Source of the DNA: Sphingopyxis sp. BE259
GTDB lineage: Bacteria > Pseudomonadota > Alphaproteobacteria > Sphingomonadales > Sphingomonadaceae
NCBI RefSeq assembly: GCF_031457495.1
Contig: NZ_JAVDWM010000001.1
Coordinates: forward strand, 2,096,001 to 2,160,000
Direction of reading: 5' to 3'
Length of the DNA: 64,000 nucleotides
Below the pieces are notes generated by a model. That model was not told the DNA's origin and did not search any database. It saw nothing but the letters and a program-made list of their open reading frames with translations. Both the position numbers and the translations under genes were made by a program. Below, piece by piece: positions 9,365-19,249 of this stretch (position 1 is the stretch's first letter; the number at the start of each line of letters is the position of its first letter).

Positions 9365-10987
9365 TCAGGCCGCCGGCGGCGCCGCTGACGGCTGCTTGTC
9401 CCACTGCCCCTCGACCGGATCCTTCAGCATGAAGGCGGTGACCAGAAACGCCACCAGCACCACGCCCCATGTGTACCACAGCCCGGCATAGGCATCGCCG
9501 GTCTTGGCGATGATGAAGCTGGCGATCAGCGGCAGGAAACCGCCGAAATAGCCGGTCCCGATATGATAGGGAATCGACAGCGATGAATAGCGGACATGCG
9601 GCGGAAACATTTCCGACAGCAGCGCCGCGACCGGGCCATAGGTAAAGCCCGACAGCGCGCTGAGCCCCAGCAGCGCAAGGAAGATGATGGCAATGCTGCC
9701 CCAGCCCGGCACCTGTTTGACAAAATCATAGCCGCTCGCCTCAAGCGCGGGTTGCAGCAGCGCCGGATCGTCGCTCGCCACCTCGCGATCGCCGATGCGG
9801 ATTTTCACGCTGTCGAAGCCGCTGTTGGTCTGAACGACGGTGTATGGCACGCCCAGCTTGGTGAGTTCGCCCAGCGTCTTGCCGCACGCGGTTTCCTGTT
9901 TCTGGGCAAAGGGGTCGAAACTGCACTGCGATCCGGTGACGGTCACCGGCGTCCGCTCCGCCGCGGCGGTCAGCGCCGGATTGCCGACGCTGCCCATCCA
10001 CCAGAACAGCGGGAACAGCAGCACCAGCGTCGCCGCATAGCCCCAGACGATCGGCTTCTTGCGCCCGACCCGATCGGACAGATGTCCGGCCCAGATGAAA
10101 AAGCCCATGCCGACCGCGGCGGCCACGCCGACGATGATTTCGGCGGCGGTATCCTCGACCTTCATCGGACCTTTCAGGAAGGCGAGGCCCGAGAACATCG
10201 CGGTGTACCAGATGACAGTCAGGCCGGCGGCGATGCCGAACAGCGCGATGAAGATGCGGCGCGGATTGCCGGGATAGGTGAAACTTTCCTTCAGCGGATT
10301 CTTCGCCAGTTCGCCCTGCTCCTTCATCGCCTTGAACACCGGGCTTTCGGACAGCTTCAGCCGCATCCACAGCGAGATGGCGAGCAGGATCAGCGACAGC
10401 AGGAACGGCACCCGCCACCCCCAGCTTTGCCAGACCGCGTCGGGCATCAACGCCTTGCACCCCAGCACCACGATCAGGCTGAGCACAAAGCCGCCGACGA
10501 CGCTCGCCTGAATGAAACTGGTGTAAAATCCGCGCTTTCCGGGCGGCGAATGTTCGGCGACATAGACCGCCGCACCGCCATATTCGCCGCCGAGCGCCAG
10601 ACCTTGCAAAATTCGCAGCAGTATGACGATGATCGGCGCCGCAATGCCGATCGTCGCCGCCGACGGGATCATGCCAACGCCCGCGGTCGCAATTCCCATC
10701 AAGGTGACGGTAACAAGGAAGGTATATTTGCGCCCTAACCGGTCGCCGAGGAAACCGAATAGGACCGCACCGAGGGGGCGGAAGCCGAAGCCGACGGCGA
10801 ATCCTGCCCACACCAGCAATGTTTCCAGCGTCGCATTGTCGCTAGGGAAAAAGGCCTTGCCGATGATCGCGGCCAACGTGCCGTAGATGAAGAAATCATA
10901 CCATTCGAACACGGTCCCCGCCGACGAGGCGGCGATGACCATGCGGATTTCTTTCTGGGTCGGTTCGTAAACGGCAGCGTCGCTCAT
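9365..10987 (-). CDS. MFS transporter, metabolite:H+ symporter (MHS) family
   Basis: A 540-residue inner-membrane protein. The N-terminal half has the MHS signatures SAGTVFEWYDFFIYG, GFGFRPLGAVLFG and GDRLGRKYTF (loop 2-3), and LRILQGLALGGEYGGAAVY. It belongs with the ShiA/KgtP/ProP carriers for carboxylates or osmolytes; the substrate cannot be read from the sequence. Unusual is an insert of about 90 residues between helices in the C-terminal half (from AAAERTPVTVTG to EASGYDFVKQVPG) with two cysteines, which probably forms an extracytoplasmic loop domain. I chose ATG 10987 over an in-frame TTG at 11005. Downstream is alr. Confidence 0.9.
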   Translation of the reverse strand: MSDAAVYEPTQKEIRMVIAASSAGTVFEWYDFFIYGTLAAIIGKAFFPSDNATLETLLVWAGFAVGFGFRPLGAVLFGFLGDRLGRKYTFLVTVTLMGIATAGVGMIPSAATIGIAAPIIVILLRILQGLALGGEYGGAAVYVAEHSPPGKRGFYTSFIQASVVGGFVLSLIVVLGCKALMPDAVWQSWGWRVPFLLSLILLAISLWMRLKLSESPVFKAMKEQGELAKNPLKESFTYPGNPRRIFIALFGIAAGLTVIWYTAMFSGLAFLKGPMKVEDTAAEIIVGVAAAVGMGFFIWAGHLSDRVGRKKPIVWGYAATLVLLFPLFWWMGSVGNPALTAAAERTPVTVTGSQCSFDPFAQKQETACGKTLGELTKLGVPYTVVQTNSGFDSVKIRIGDREVASDDPALLQPALEASGYDFVKQVPGWGSIAIIFLALLGLSALSGFTYGPVAALLSEMFPPHVRYSSLSIPYHIGTGYFGGFLPLIASFIIAKTGDAYAGLWYTWGVVLVAFLVTAFMLKDPVEGQWDKQPSAAPPAA

Positions 10988-11083
10988 GCCTTGTCGGTCC
11001 CCCAAAATTACGTGTTTTTCTGGCGTCCGTCATAACCGCTGTTCCGTCTTGCACAAGCAGGCGTGTGCGCGCAGCATTGCGAT

Positions 11084-11854
11084 ATGACCAAATTCATCGA
11101 CCTGTCGATCCCGATCACCAACGACGTCGTGTCCGACCCGCCGGTGATGCGCCCGAACATCACCTATATGACCCACGAGAATACGTGGGAGCAGATCGCG
11201 ATGTTTTTCCCCGGTCTGACCAAAGAGGATTTGCCCGATGGCGAAGGCTGGGCGGTCGAAAGCCTGACGCTCAGCACCCACAACGGCACCCATATGGACG
11301 CGCCATGGCATTATCATTCGACGACCGACAACGGCGCGTCCCCTGCCCCGTCGATCGACGAAGCGCCGCTCGACCTGTTCTATCGGCCCGGCGTCAAACT
11401 CGACTTTTCCGATCGCCCGCACGGCCATGTCGTCAGCGGCGCCGAGGTAGAAGCCGAACTGGCGCGGATCGGGCACGACCTGCAACCGCTCGACATCGTG
11501 CTGATCCAGTCGGGCGCGGTATATGGCACCGACAATTTTACCGATCAGGGTTGCGGCATGGGCGCCGAGGCGACGCTGTATCTGACCGAACGCGGCGTCC
11601 AGGTGGTTGGCACCGATGCGTGGAGTTGGGACGCGCCGTTCAGCCACACGGCGCGGCGCTGGGCCGAAACGCGCGATCCGTCGATTATCTGGGAAGGCCA
11701 TAAGGCGGGGCGCATTCGCCCCTATTACCAGATTGAAAAATTGACCAACCTGGGTGGGGTTCCGGCGACGGGCTTCAGCTTCAGCTGCTTTCCGGTGAAG
11801 ATCGAGCGCGCGAGCGCCGGATGGATCCGCGCGGTGGCGTTGGTGGAGGATTGA
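11084..11854 (+). CDS. Cyclase family metal-dependent hydrolase
   Basis: A 256-residue member of the cyclase/kynurenine formamidase-like superfamily. The metal-binding signature HNGTHMDAPWHYH is intact, and the C-terminal SFSCFPVKIE matches the family. These enzymes hydrolyse amides or cyclic compounds such as N-formylkynurenine or isatin; the actual substrate here is unknown. ATG 11084 gives the normal family N-terminus (MTKFIDLSIPITND); the GTG at 11063 is unlikely. Divergent from the MHS transporter, which might carry its substrate or product (inference). Confidence 0.88.
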   Translation: MTKFIDLSIPITNDVVSDPPVMRPNITYMTHENTWEQIAMFFPGLTKEDLPDGEGWAVESLTLSTHNGTHMDAPWHYHSTTDNGASPAPSIDEAPLDLFYRPGVKLDFSDRPHGHVVSGAEVEAELARIGHDLQPLDIVLIQSGAVYGTDNFTDQGCGMGAEATLYLTERGVQVVGTDAWSWDAPFSHTARRWAETRDPSIIWEGHKAGRIRPYYQIEKLTNLGGVPATGFSFSCFPVKIERASAGWIRAVALVED

Positions 11855-11926
11855 GGACTGGTCGTTCCGCGCCGCATAACGGTATGACCGCTAGCGATCA
11901 GTAGCGGACGTTCGCTGTTTTTTACT

Positions 11927-12008
11927 TCGTCATTCCCGCGAAAGCGGGAACCCAAGGGCGTGCGTCGGCTGATCCCACCCTGGGTTCCCGCTTTCGCGGG
12001 AATGACGA
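11927..12008. repeat. REP-like palindrome, CATTCCCGCGAAAGCGGG family
   Basis: 28-bp near-perfect arms: TCGTCATTCCCGCGAAAGCG... at 11927-11954 and the complementary arm 11981-12008, with a 26-bp loop. Each arm itself contains the palindrome CCCGCGAAAGCGGG. It lies between convergent genes. Confidence 0.85.
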
Positions 12009-12055
12009 GGGTGGGGAATGTCCGCTTTCCACCCCAAAGCCGCCCTTCAGCTCAA

Positions 12056-12463
12056 TTAGAGATTCACCGCCGCCAGCATCCACAGCGTCCACCCGCCCAG
12101 CACCAGCAGCGTGATCCACGTCGCGATGACGCCGATCTGACGCGGCACGGGCGGCTTGCCGGGTTCAATCACGGCGTGCAGCCCGGCGATATGCGCGACG
12201 CGGCCGATCAGGAACAGCGCGCCGATCACCATCAACGCCATATGATTGGCGCGCGCGGTTTCCAACAGCCCGAGCAGGATGACGACGATCGGCGCATGTT
12301 CGGCCAAATTGCCGTGGCTGCGGCTCGCCGCGATCAGCTTGGCGTCGCCATGATCGCCGAAAGCGGCTTTGAGCCGCAGCCGCTGGCGCACCGTCAGTAT
12401 CGCGGTGAACAGCAGTAACAGCGCGCACACGGCGGCGACGAAGGCGGTTACCGGCAAGGTCAT
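12056..12463 (-). CDS. MAPEG family membrane protein
   Basis: A 135-residue protein with four predicted membrane helices. The loop ASRSHGNLAEHAPIVV after helix 1 is the MAPEG signature (membrane-associated proteins in eicosanoid and glutathione metabolism; YecN-like branch). Bacterial members are probable glutathione-dependent transferases or peroxidases; the substrate is unknown. It is unlike the two tandem MAPEG genes at 55-56 kb in length and loop sequence. Same strand as pccA but separated by a REP-like element. Confidence 0.85.
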   Translation of the reverse strand: MTLPVTAFVAAVCALLLLFTAILTVRQRLRLKAAFGDHGDAKLIAASRSHGNLAEHAPIVVILLGLLETARANHMALMVIGALFLIGRVAHIAGLHAVIEPGKPPVPRQIGVIATWITLLVLGGWTLWMLAAVNL

Positions 12464-12492
12464 TTACTATCTCCCCCAAGCCCCCTCGTTCG

Positions 12493-12571
12493 CCGTCATT
12501 GCGAACTTAGCGAAGCAATCCAAGGCGGTTTACGCTACTCTGAATTGCTTCGCTACGCTCGCAATGACGAT
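12493..12571. repeat. REP-like palindrome, CGTCATTGCGA family (diverged copy)
   Basis: Left arm GCCGTCATTGCGAACTTAGC and right arm ending ACGCTCGCAATGACG; mismatches in the arms make this the most diverged copy of the family seen at 151, 28061 and 58885. It separates pccA from the MAPEG gene and may insulate the latter. Confidence 0.75.
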
Positions 12572-12621
12572 GGTGTCAAAACAGCGGCGCCCGTTCCAAC
12601 CCTGTCCCTGCAAAGGCCCAG

Positions 12622-14628
12622 CTACTCCATCTCCAAAATCACCGCATCGACCGCCAGGCTGTCGCCCTGCGCCGCGTTGACGCTTTTCACTGTTCCCGAT
12701 TTCTCGGCCCGCAGGATATTCTCCATCTTCATCGCCTCGACCGTCGCGAGCGGTTGACCCGCTTCGACCTTGTCGCCCTCGCCGACGTGCAGCGCGACGA
12801 GCAGGCCGGGCATCGGACAAATCAGGAATTTCGACAGGTCGGGCGGGATCTTTTCAATCATATGACGAGTCAGCGGCGCGACGTGCCACGGCAGCACGCG
12901 CACATCGTGAATGCGCCCGCGCGTCGTCATCCGCCAGCCGGTGCGCGTCTTCGCAACCTTGACGGCCAGTTCGCTGCCGTCGATCTCGGCAATCACCAGC
13001 CGGTCCCCCGGCGTATATTCCAGCGCGATGTCGAGCTTGTCGCCGTCAACCTTGATATGTTTGTGGCCCAGCTTCACCTTATGCTCGGTCCCGCCAACGG
13101 TCACCTGCCACTTGGCGGGCGGATCGAGCCGGTCGCCGAGCTGACCATCGGTGCGCCGCGCGCGATCGGCTTCGGCGCTCGCCATAAAGCCCGCGATGGC
13201 GGCGAGTGCGCGGACGATATGATCCGCGGTCGCGGCGCCGTGGAAGCCGTCAGGATATTCCTCTGCGATGAAGCCCGTCGTCAGCTCGCCCGAGCGGAAG
13301 CGCGGGTGCTGCATGATCGCCGACACGAAATCGATATTATGCCCCAGCCCTTCGATCTCGAACCGGTCGAGCGCCGCGATCTGTAGGTCGGCGGCTTCGT
13401 CGCGCGTCGCGCCCCAGGTCACGAGCTTGGCGATCATCGGGTCGTAGAACATCGACACCTCGCCGCCCTCCTCGACCCCGGCATCGACGCGCACGCCATC
13501 CTCGCCGCGCGCGTTGCCCGCCCAAGCCGGTACGGGCGTGCGATAGCGCACGAGCCGCCCGGTCGAGGGCAGGAAACCGCGATAGGGATCCTCGGCATAG
13601 ACGCGGTTCTCGATCGCCCAGCCGTCGATCTTGATGTCGTCCTGCGTCATTTCGAGCTTTTCGCCCGCGGCGACGCGGATCATCTGCTCGACGAGGTCGA
13701 TACCGGTGATCGCTTCGGTCACCGGATGTTCAACCTGTAGCCGCGTGTTCATTTCGAGGAAGTAGAAGCTCTCGCCGGTCGGGTCGGCGCCGCTGACGAT
13801 CAGTTCGACCGTGCCCGCGCTATAATAGCCGACCGCCTTCGCCAGCGCGACGCATTGCTCGCCCATCGCCTTGCGCATCGAGGGGGTGACGAAGGGCGAC
13901 GGCGCTTCCTCGACCACCTTTTGATGGCGACGCTGGATCGAACATTCGCGTTCGTTCAGATATAGAATATTGCCGTGTTGATCGCCGAGGATCTGGATTT
14001 CGATGTGGCGCGGATTGAGGATGAATTTCTCGATAAACACCCGGTCGTCGCCGAACGAATTCAGCCCCTCACGCTTGGTCGCCTCGAACCCTTCGCGAAC
14101 ATCCTTTTCGTCATAGGCGAGCCGCATCCCCTTGCCGCCGCCACCCGCCGACGCCTTCATCATCACCGGATAGCCGATCTCGTTCGAGATCTTTACCGCA
14201 TGTTCGGTATCGTCGATCTCGCCCACGAAGCCGGGGACGACATTGACGCCGGCCTCCAATGCGAGCTTCTTTGATTCAATCTTGTCGCCCATCGCAGCGA
14301 TCGCGTTCACGGGCGGCCCGATGAAGGCGATATTTTCCTTGGCGAGCGCCTCGGCAAAGCTGGTGCGTTCGGACAGGAAGCCATAGCCCGGATGCACCGC
14401 CTCGGCTCCGGTCGCCTTGCACGCGGCGATGATCTTGTCGGCGACCAGATAGGATTCGGACGCCGGCGACGGTCCGATATGCACCGCCTCGTCGGCCATC
14501 TGGACGAAGGGCGCGCGCGCGTCGGCGTCGGAATAGACGGCCACCGTCGCGATGCCCATGCGCCGCGCGGTCTTGATGACGCGGCAGGCGATCTCGCCGC
14601 GATTGGCGATCAGGATTTTCTTGAACAT
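12622..14628 (-). CDS. pccA: Propionyl-CoA carboxylase alpha subunit (biotin carboxylase/carrier)
   Basis: A 668-residue subunit that carboxylates its own biotin with ATP and bicarbonate and, with PccB, makes methylmalonyl-CoA. The biotin carboxylase domain (1-450) starts FKKILIANRGEIACRVIKTA and has the ATP loop KASAGGGGKGMR and FLEMNTRLQVEHPVTE. A BT-type linker domain follows, then the biotinyl domain with the biotin-accepting EAMKMEN near the end. It is the last gene of the pccB-mce-mcm-orf-bioB-orf-pccA unit, 16 bp after the preceding small orf. The neighbours mcm and mce make propionyl-CoA the likely substrate rather than methylcrotonyl-CoA. Confidence 0.95.
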   Translation of the reverse strand: MFKKILIANRGEIACRVIKTARRMGIATVAVYSDADARAPFVQMADEAVHIGPSPASESYLVADKIIAACKATGAEAVHPGYGFLSERTSFAEALAKENIAFIGPPVNAIAAMGDKIESKKLALEAGVNVVPGFVGEIDDTEHAVKISNEIGYPVMMKASAGGGGKGMRLAYDEKDVREGFEATKREGLNSFGDDRVFIEKFILNPRHIEIQILGDQHGNILYLNERECSIQRRHQKVVEEAPSPFVTPSMRKAMGEQCVALAKAVGYYSAGTVELIVSGADPTGESFYFLEMNTRLQVEHPVTEAITGIDLVEQMIRVAAGEKLEMTQDDIKIDGWAIENRVYAEDPYRGFLPSTGRLVRYRTPVPAWAGNARGEDGVRVDAGVEEGGEVSMFYDPMIAKLVTWGATRDEAADLQIAALDRFEIEGLGHNIDFVSAIMQHPRFRSGELTTGFIAEEYPDGFHGAATADHIVRALAAIAGFMASAEADRARRTDGQLGDRLDPPAKWQVTVGGTEHKVKLGHKHIKVDGDKLDIALEYTPGDRLVIAEIDGSELAVKVAKTRTGWRMTTRGRIHDVRVLPWHVAPLTRHMIEKIPPDLSKFLICPMPGLLVALHVGEGDKVEAGQPLATVEAMKMENILRAEKSGTVKSVNAAQGDSLAVDAVILEME

Positions 14629-14644
14629 TTTGCCTAACTTCCAA

Positions 14645-15010
14645 TCATTGCGATGTTTGAGAGGCAGTGAACTTCGTCCAGCGCCGCTCTAGCTTTTCGA
14701 TCTTTTTGAATTCGGGCGTGCCCGATTTATCAATGGAGACGAGCCACTTATGAAAGTCATTCCGCACGAACTGCTGGCCCAGATCTGTCAACTGGGACCA
14801 ACGGATCGTAAGATCCGGTCGGCGTTCCACCTTAAGGTCGCCTGACAGCAGGCCCTTCTCCACCAGAAACTCAGCAAAGACGTACTGACTTTCTGCCGCC
14901 TCGCGATTCCAGTTTGGGTCGGGTCGTTCTCCGGCCTCTTCCGATATCGTAACCTTTACCGCTAACATGCTCGGTACATCGATCACGATGAAATCGCTCG
15001 GGTCGTTCAC
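14645..15010 (-). CDS. Small protein of unknown function (orf downstream of bioB)
   Basis: 121 residues, soluble and charged, no cysteine, no membrane segment, no recognised domain. Notable stretches are [20 protein letters not shown] and a basic C-terminus ([13 protein letters not shown]). The GTG start at 15010 overlaps the bioB stop (GTGA), so it is translationally coupled. Base composition is clearly lower in GC than the neighbours (one 60-base stretch at 14701-14760 is 43% GC), which suggests recent acquisition. It may be paired with the low-GC orf on the other side of bioB. The architecture resembles small immunity-like proteins, but I cannot assign a family. Confidence 0.8.
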   Translation of the reverse strand: MNDPSDFIVIDVPSMLAVKVTISEEAGERPDPNWNREAAESQYVFAEFLVEKGLLSGDLKVERRPDLTIRWSQLTDLGQQFVRNDFHKWLVSIDKSGTPEFKKIEKLERRWTKFTASQTSQ

Positions 15011-16008
15011 TCCGCCGCCTCCATCCGCATCGGCTCTTCGCTTTCCATCGGCCGCAGCCCTAGCTTCGCGAACAGCGCCGCATCCTTGCTGTCGCCGGCA
15101 TTGGCGGTCGTCAGCAACTTGTCACCGGTGAAAATGCTGTTTGCGCCCGCCATGAAGCAGAGCGCCTGCGTCGCTTCCGACATGCTTTCGCGGCCTGCCG
15201 ACAGGCGCACCATGCTCAGCGGCATGGTGATGCGCGCGACGGCGATGGTGCGGACGAACTCGATATCGTCGATCTTGGCGAGCGGGGTGTCGGCGAGCAT
15301 ATCGCCAAGCACGGTGCCCTTCACCGGCACCAGCGCGTTGATCGGCACGCTGCCCGGATGTTCGGGCAGGGTCGCGAGCGCGTGGATAAATCCGACGCGG
15401 TCGGCGCGCGTTTCGCCCATGCCGACGATCCCGCCGCTGCACACATTGATGCCAGCGCTGCGCACTTCCTCCAGCGTATCGAGCCGTTCCTGAAAGGTCC
15501 GCGTCGTGATGACGTTGCCGTAATTTTCCGGCGAGGTGTCGATGTTGTGGTTGTAATAATCGAGCCCCGCCACCGCGAGCGTCTGCGCCTGTTCCTTCGT
15601 CAGCATGCCCAGCGTCATGCAGGTTTCCATGCCCATCGCGCGCACGCCCTCGACCATCTCGACGATCGCGGGCATGTCGCGGTCCTTGGGGTTGCGCCAG
15701 GCGGCGCCCATGCAGAAACGCTGCGATCCCGAATCCTTCGCCTGCGCCGCCGCCTGCAACACTGCGCGCACGTCCATCAGCTTGGTGGCCTTCAGCCCGC
15801 TGTCGGCGCTTTTGCTTTGCGAGCAATAGCCGCAATCCTCGACGCAGCCACCGGTCTTGATGCTGAGCAAGGTGCACAGCTGGATTTCGCCGCGCGAATG
15901 GTGGCGGCGGTGGACGCCCTGCGCTTCCCACATCAGTTCGTCGAACGGCAGGTCGAAGAGGGTAGCGATTTCCTCGCGGGTCCAGTCGGTGCGGGTTTCG
16001 GTGGTCAT
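15007..16008 (-). CDS. bioB: Biotin synthase
   Basis: A 333-residue radical-SAM enzyme that inserts sulfur into dethiobiotin. The [4Fe-4S]/SAM motif [11 protein letters not shown] (CxxxCxxC) is near residue 55, and downstream stretches ([41 protein letters not shown]) are typical BioB. It has an ATGA overlap with the orf upstream and GTGA with the orf downstream. Other bio genes are absent from this window. Its position in an operon for a biotin-dependent carboxylase suggests cofactor supply is matched to PccA level (inference). Confidence 0.97.
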   Translation of the reverse strand: MTTETRTDWTREEIATLFDLPFDELMWEAQGVHRRHHSRGEIQLCTLLSIKTGGCVEDCGYCSQSKSADSGLKATKLMDVRAVLQAAAQAKDSGSQRFCMGAAWRNPKDRDMPAIVEMVEGVRAMGMETCMTLGMLTKEQAQTLAVAGLDYYNHNIDTSPENYGNVITTRTFQERLDTLEEVRSAGINVCSGGIVGMGETRADRVGFIHALATLPEHPGSVPINALVPVKGTVLGDMLADTPLAKIDDIEFVRTIAVARITMPLSMVRLSAGRESMSEATQALCFMAGANSIFTGDKLLTTANAGDSKDAALFAKLGLRPMESEEPMRMEAAE

Positions 16009-16370
16009 ACTGCATTCTCCGGTTTCGACGCGTTCGCCGCGTTACAGCGCTCGACCACGTCCAAAATTTCGTTGGCGGACATCATTTCAGTCCCAATCAC
16101 GACGCAGACATTCTGGTAGCCATTTCTGCCATGGACGGTGAGCACCTCGCCGTCGAACGTCAGCTTTTCCACCAATCCATATCCGCGCTTCGTATCCCCG
16201 TTGGTCGCGACGAACAGCCCCGTCAGACCAAGGGCGCGATCCTGCTCACCCTCTTCACCGAATGATATCAAAATGTTCGTCGAGCCGCCCCCATCAACGC
16301 TGTCCGCGAGCGCCAGAACCCAGCCGTCCTCCACGGACGAAAACGAAATGTGGGAAGCAACAAACTGCAC
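16005..16370 (-). CDS. Small Imm10-like protein (orf upstream of bioB)
   Basis: 121 residues from GTG 16370, whose G overlaps the last base of the mcm TAG; its TGA overlaps the bioB ATG. The middle part ([10 protein letters not shown]..., [30 protein letters not shown]) recalls the Imm10 immunity-protein family, which has an EQD, an aromatic/acidic strand and a GYG motif; this is by eye only. GC is near 50% in places (16081-16140) against about 65% in mcm and bioB. I reject longer starts that would run into mcm. It may be a stray immunity gene or a domesticated regulator. Confidence 0.75.
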   Translation of the reverse strand: MQFVASHISFSSVEDGWVLALADSVDGGGSTNILISFGEEGEQDRALGLTGLFVATNGDTKRGYGLVEKLTFDGEVLTVHGRNGYQNVCVVIGTEMMSANEILDVVERCNAANASKPENAV

Positions 16371-18517
16371 TACGCGGCATCCTCCAGCGGCGGCATGTTG
16401 TGGCCGAGCAGGCGCAGCACGTCGGCGGCGCATTCGACGACGTTGCTGCCGGGGCCGTAGATGCCCTGCACCCCGGCGTCGCGCAGATAGTCGTAATCCT
16501 GCGGCGGGATGACGCCGCCCGCGATCACCTTGATGTCGGTGCGGCCGGCTTCGCGCAGCTTGCCGATCAGTTCGGGGATCAGCGTCTTGTGGCCCGCGGC
16601 GAGGCTCGACGCGCCGACGACGTCGACGCCATTGTCGAGCGCGAGCACGACGGTCTCCTCGGGGGTCTGGAACAGCGGACCCGACACAACGTCGAACCCC
16701 ATGTCGCCGAACGCCGACGCGATGACGTTGGCGCCGCGGTCGTGTCCGTCCTGTCCCATCTTGGCTACCAGCAGCTTGGGTTTGCGGCCGAGTCGCCGCG
16801 TGACCGCCTCGACCCCGTCGAGCACCTGCGCCCAGCGCGCGTCGCCCTCATAGGGCGCGGCATAGACGCCCTTCACCGGGGTCGGCTGGGTGGCATAACG
16901 GTCGAAGCTTTCCTCCATCGCCGACGAAATCTCGCCCAGCGTCGCGCGCGCCCGCGCTGCCTCGACCGCGAGCGCCAGCAGGTTGTTCTCGATGCTCGAC
17001 GGCTTTGCCGCGCCATCGCGCAGCGCCGTCAGCGCCGCCTGACACGCTGCCTCGTCGCGCTCGGCCTTGGTCTTCCTGATCCGCGCGATCTGGCCTTCGC
17101 GCACCTTGGCGTTGTCGATGTCGAGCGTTTCGAGCAGATCCTCGTCCTTCAGGCGATATTTGTTCACGCCCACGATGACATCGTCGCCGCGATCGACCCG
17201 CGCCTGCCGCGCCGCCGCCGCGGTCTCGATCATCGCTTTGGGCCAGCCCGCCGCGACCGCTTTCGCCATGCCGCCCTCGGCCTGGACGCGGTCGATAATC
17301 TCCTGCGCCTTGTCGACCAGCTCCTGCGTCAGCGCCTCGACATAGTACGACCCGCCGAGCGGATCGACGACCTTGGTCATCCCCGTCTCTTCCTGGATCA
17401 CGATCTGGGTGTTGCGCGCGATGCGGGCGGAGAAATCGGTCGGCAGCGCGATCGCTTCGTCGAGCGCATTGGTGTGCAGCGACTGGGTGCCGCCCAGCAT
17501 CGCCGCCATCGCCTCGATCGTCGTGCGCATCACATTGTTGTACGGATCTTGCTCGGTCAGCGAGACGCCCGACGTCTGGCAATGGGTGCGCAGCATCTTC
17601 GACCGCTCGTCCTGCGCGCCAAGCGTCGTCATCGCGCGGTGCCACAGCACCCGCGCCGCGCGCAGCTTGGCGATCTCCATGAAGAAATTCATGCCGATCG
17701 CGAAAAAGAAGCTCAGCCGCCCGGCAAACTTGTCGATGTCGAGCCCCGACGCGACGCCATATTTCACATATTCCATGCCGTCGGCGATGGTGAACGCCAG
17801 CTCCTGCACCTGCGTCGCACCGGCTTCCTGCATATGATAGCCAGAGATCGAGATGCTGTTGAACTTCGGCATCTCGCGCGACGTGTAGCCAAAGATGTCG
17901 CTGATGATCCGCATGCTCGGTTCGGGTGGATAGATATAGGTGTTGCGGACCATGAACTCCTTCAGGATGTCGTTCTGGATCGTCCCGTCGAGCAGCTTGC
18001 GATCGACCCCCTGCTCCTCGCCCGCGACGATGAAGAACGCCAGGATCGGGATCACCGCGCCGTTCATCGTCATCGACACCGACATCTGATCGAGCGGGAT
18101 GCCGTCGAACAGGATCTTCATATCCTCGACACTGTCGATGGCGACCCCCGCCTTGCCGACGTCGCCGGTGACGCGCGGGTGGTCGCTGTCATAGCCGCGG
18201 TGGGTGGCGAGGTCGAAGGCGACGGAGAGGCCTTTCTGGCCCGCGGCGAGGTTGCGGCGATAGAAGGCGTTCGATTCCTCGGCGGTCGAAAAGCCCGCAT
18301 ATTGCCGGATCGTCCACGGCCGCCCCGCGTACATCGACGCGCGAACGCCGCGCGTGAACGGCGCAAAGCCGGGCAGGCCGGGATCTTCGCGCACGTCTTC
18401 GGCCGTATAGAGCGGCTTAACGTCGATCCCCTCTGGCGTCGCCCAAGTGAGGTCCTTGCCCTTCACTTCCTTGTCGGCGGCGGCAGCCCATTGGTCGATG
18501 GTCGGTTTGTCGGTCAT
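16370..18517 (-). CDS. scpA: Methylmalonyl-CoA mutase (single-chain)
   Basis: A 715-residue B12 enzyme converting methylmalonyl-CoA to succinyl-CoA. The N-terminal CoA-binding barrel has the early motif [20 protein letters not shown] and [15 protein letters not shown]. The C-terminal cobalamin domain has the DxHxxG motif in [16 protein letters not shown] and [16 protein letters not shown]. Length matches the homodimeric or catalytic-chain type. ATG 18517 follows AAGGA at about 7 nt; a TTG two codons upstream is rejected. No MeaB chaperone is present in the window. Confidence 0.97.
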   Translation of the reverse strand: MTDKPTIDQWAAAADKEVKGKDLTWATPEGIDVKPLYTAEDVREDPGLPGFAPFTRGVRASMYAGRPWTIRQYAGFSTAEESNAFYRRNLAAGQKGLSVAFDLATHRGYDSDHPRVTGDVGKAGVAIDSVEDMKILFDGIPLDQMSVSMTMNGAVIPILAFFIVAGEEQGVDRKLLDGTIQNDILKEFMVRNTYIYPPEPSMRIISDIFGYTSREMPKFNSISISGYHMQEAGATQVQELAFTIADGMEYVKYGVASGLDIDKFAGRLSFFFAIGMNFFMEIAKLRAARVLWHRAMTTLGAQDERSKMLRTHCQTSGVSLTEQDPYNNVMRTTIEAMAAMLGGTQSLHTNALDEAIALPTDFSARIARNTQIVIQEETGMTKVVDPLGGSYYVEALTQELVDKAQEIIDRVQAEGGMAKAVAAGWPKAMIETAAAARQARVDRGDDVIVGVNKYRLKDEDLLETLDIDNAKVREGQIARIRKTKAERDEAACQAALTALRDGAAKPSSIENNLLALAVEAARARATLGEISSAMEESFDRYATQPTPVKGVYAAPYEGDARWAQVLDGVEAVTRRLGRKPKLLVAKMGQDGHDRGANVIASAFGDMGFDVVSGPLFQTPEETVVLALDNGVDVVGASSLAAGHKTLIPELIGKLREAGRTDIKVIAGGVIPPQDYDYLRDAGVQGIYGPGSNVVECAADVLRLLGHNMPPLEDAA

Positions 18518-18530
18518 AATCAATCCTTAC

Positions 18531-18711
18531 TCCCCTCTCCCCTTGAGGGAGAGGGTTGCGAAAACTTGGCAGCTCGCTGCCTAGTTGAAGCTGGGTGAGG
18601 GGTATGCGGTCCACAGGACCGCGCGAGCTTCGCTCGCAACCCCTCATCCAAGTCCGGCTAGTTCGCTGCGCTCACAAGCCTCCCTATCCTTCTCCCTCAA
18701 GGGGAGAAGGT
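18531..18711. repeat. Long REP-like element, CCCTTGAGGGAGAGGG / CTTGGCAGC(T)GCTGCC family
   Basis: A 180-bp intergenic element: outer arms CTCTCCCCTTGAGGGAGAGG and CTTCTCCCTCAAGGGGAGAAGG, with an internal segment CTTGGCAGCTCGCTGCCTAG. The same internal core and outer arms recur at 56124-56250. It lies between mce and mcm inside the methylmalonyl operon, so read-through must cross it. Confidence 0.8.
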
Positions 18712-18712
18712 T

Positions 18713-19150
18713 TTAATGCCCCTTCGGCGTCTCCATAATCTCGGTCAGCACCCCGCCCATATCCTTGGGGTGCAGAAAGAAAATCAGCGTCCCATGCGCC
18801 CCGATCCGCGACTCCCCCAGCACCCGCTTGCCCAGCGCCTCGAACGCCGCCTTGGCCGCATGAATGTCAGGCACCTCGTAACAGACATGATGCTGCCCCC
18901 CTGCCGGGTTCTTCTCCAGAAACCCCGCGATCGAGGTGTCGCCCGGCAGCGGCTCGATCAACTCGATCTGCGTGCCGTTCAGCGCCCCGTCGGCACCGGG
19001 CGTATCGACGAAACACACCTTCACCCCCTGCTCGGGCAGGTCGAACGGCGCATGAATATTAGTCGCGCCCATCACGTCGCGGTAAAAGACGATGCTGTCG
19101 GCAATCGACGGCGTCGCAACGCCGATATGGTTGAGGCGGCCTAGTTTCAT
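18713..19150 (-). CDS. mce: Methylmalonyl-CoA epimerase
   Basis: A 145-residue VOC-superfamily metalloenzyme that interconverts (S)- and (R)-methylmalonyl-CoA, linking the carboxylase and mutase. It starts MKLGRLNHIGVATPSIADS with the metal His in LNHIGVA; further family motifs are GGQHHVCYEVPDI and GTLIFFLHPKDMGGVLTEI. It sits between pccB and mcm, each separated by a REP-like element. Confidence 0.95.
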   Translation of the reverse strand: MKLGRLNHIGVATPSIADSIVFYRDVMGATNIHAPFDLPEQGVKVCFVDTPGADGALNGTQIELIEPLPGDTSIAGFLEKNPAGGQHHVCYEVPDIHAAKAAFEALGKRVLGESRIGAHGTLIFFLHPKDMGGVLTEIMETPKGH

Positions 19151-19170
19151 TTCGCATAATCTCCAGCTTC

Positions 19171-19240
19171 GTCATCCCGGACTTGATCCGGGACCCATAA
19201 CCACGGCGTTGCATGGACCCCGGATCAAGTCCGGGGTGAC
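19171..19240. repeat. REP-like palindrome, GTCATCCCGGACTTGATCCGGG family
   Basis: Arms GTCATCCCGGACTTGATCC... (19171-19198) and ...GGATCAAGTCCGGGGTGAC (19213-19240), each itself palindromic around ACTTGATCC. Located between pccB and mce inside an operon. Confidence 0.85.
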
Positions 19241-19249
19241 GATAAACAA

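Noticed and set aside
16262..18598. Plus-strand frame of about 780 codons opposite methylmalonyl-CoA mutase
   Set aside because: Antisense to a gene with intact B12 and CoA motifs; no family resemblance.
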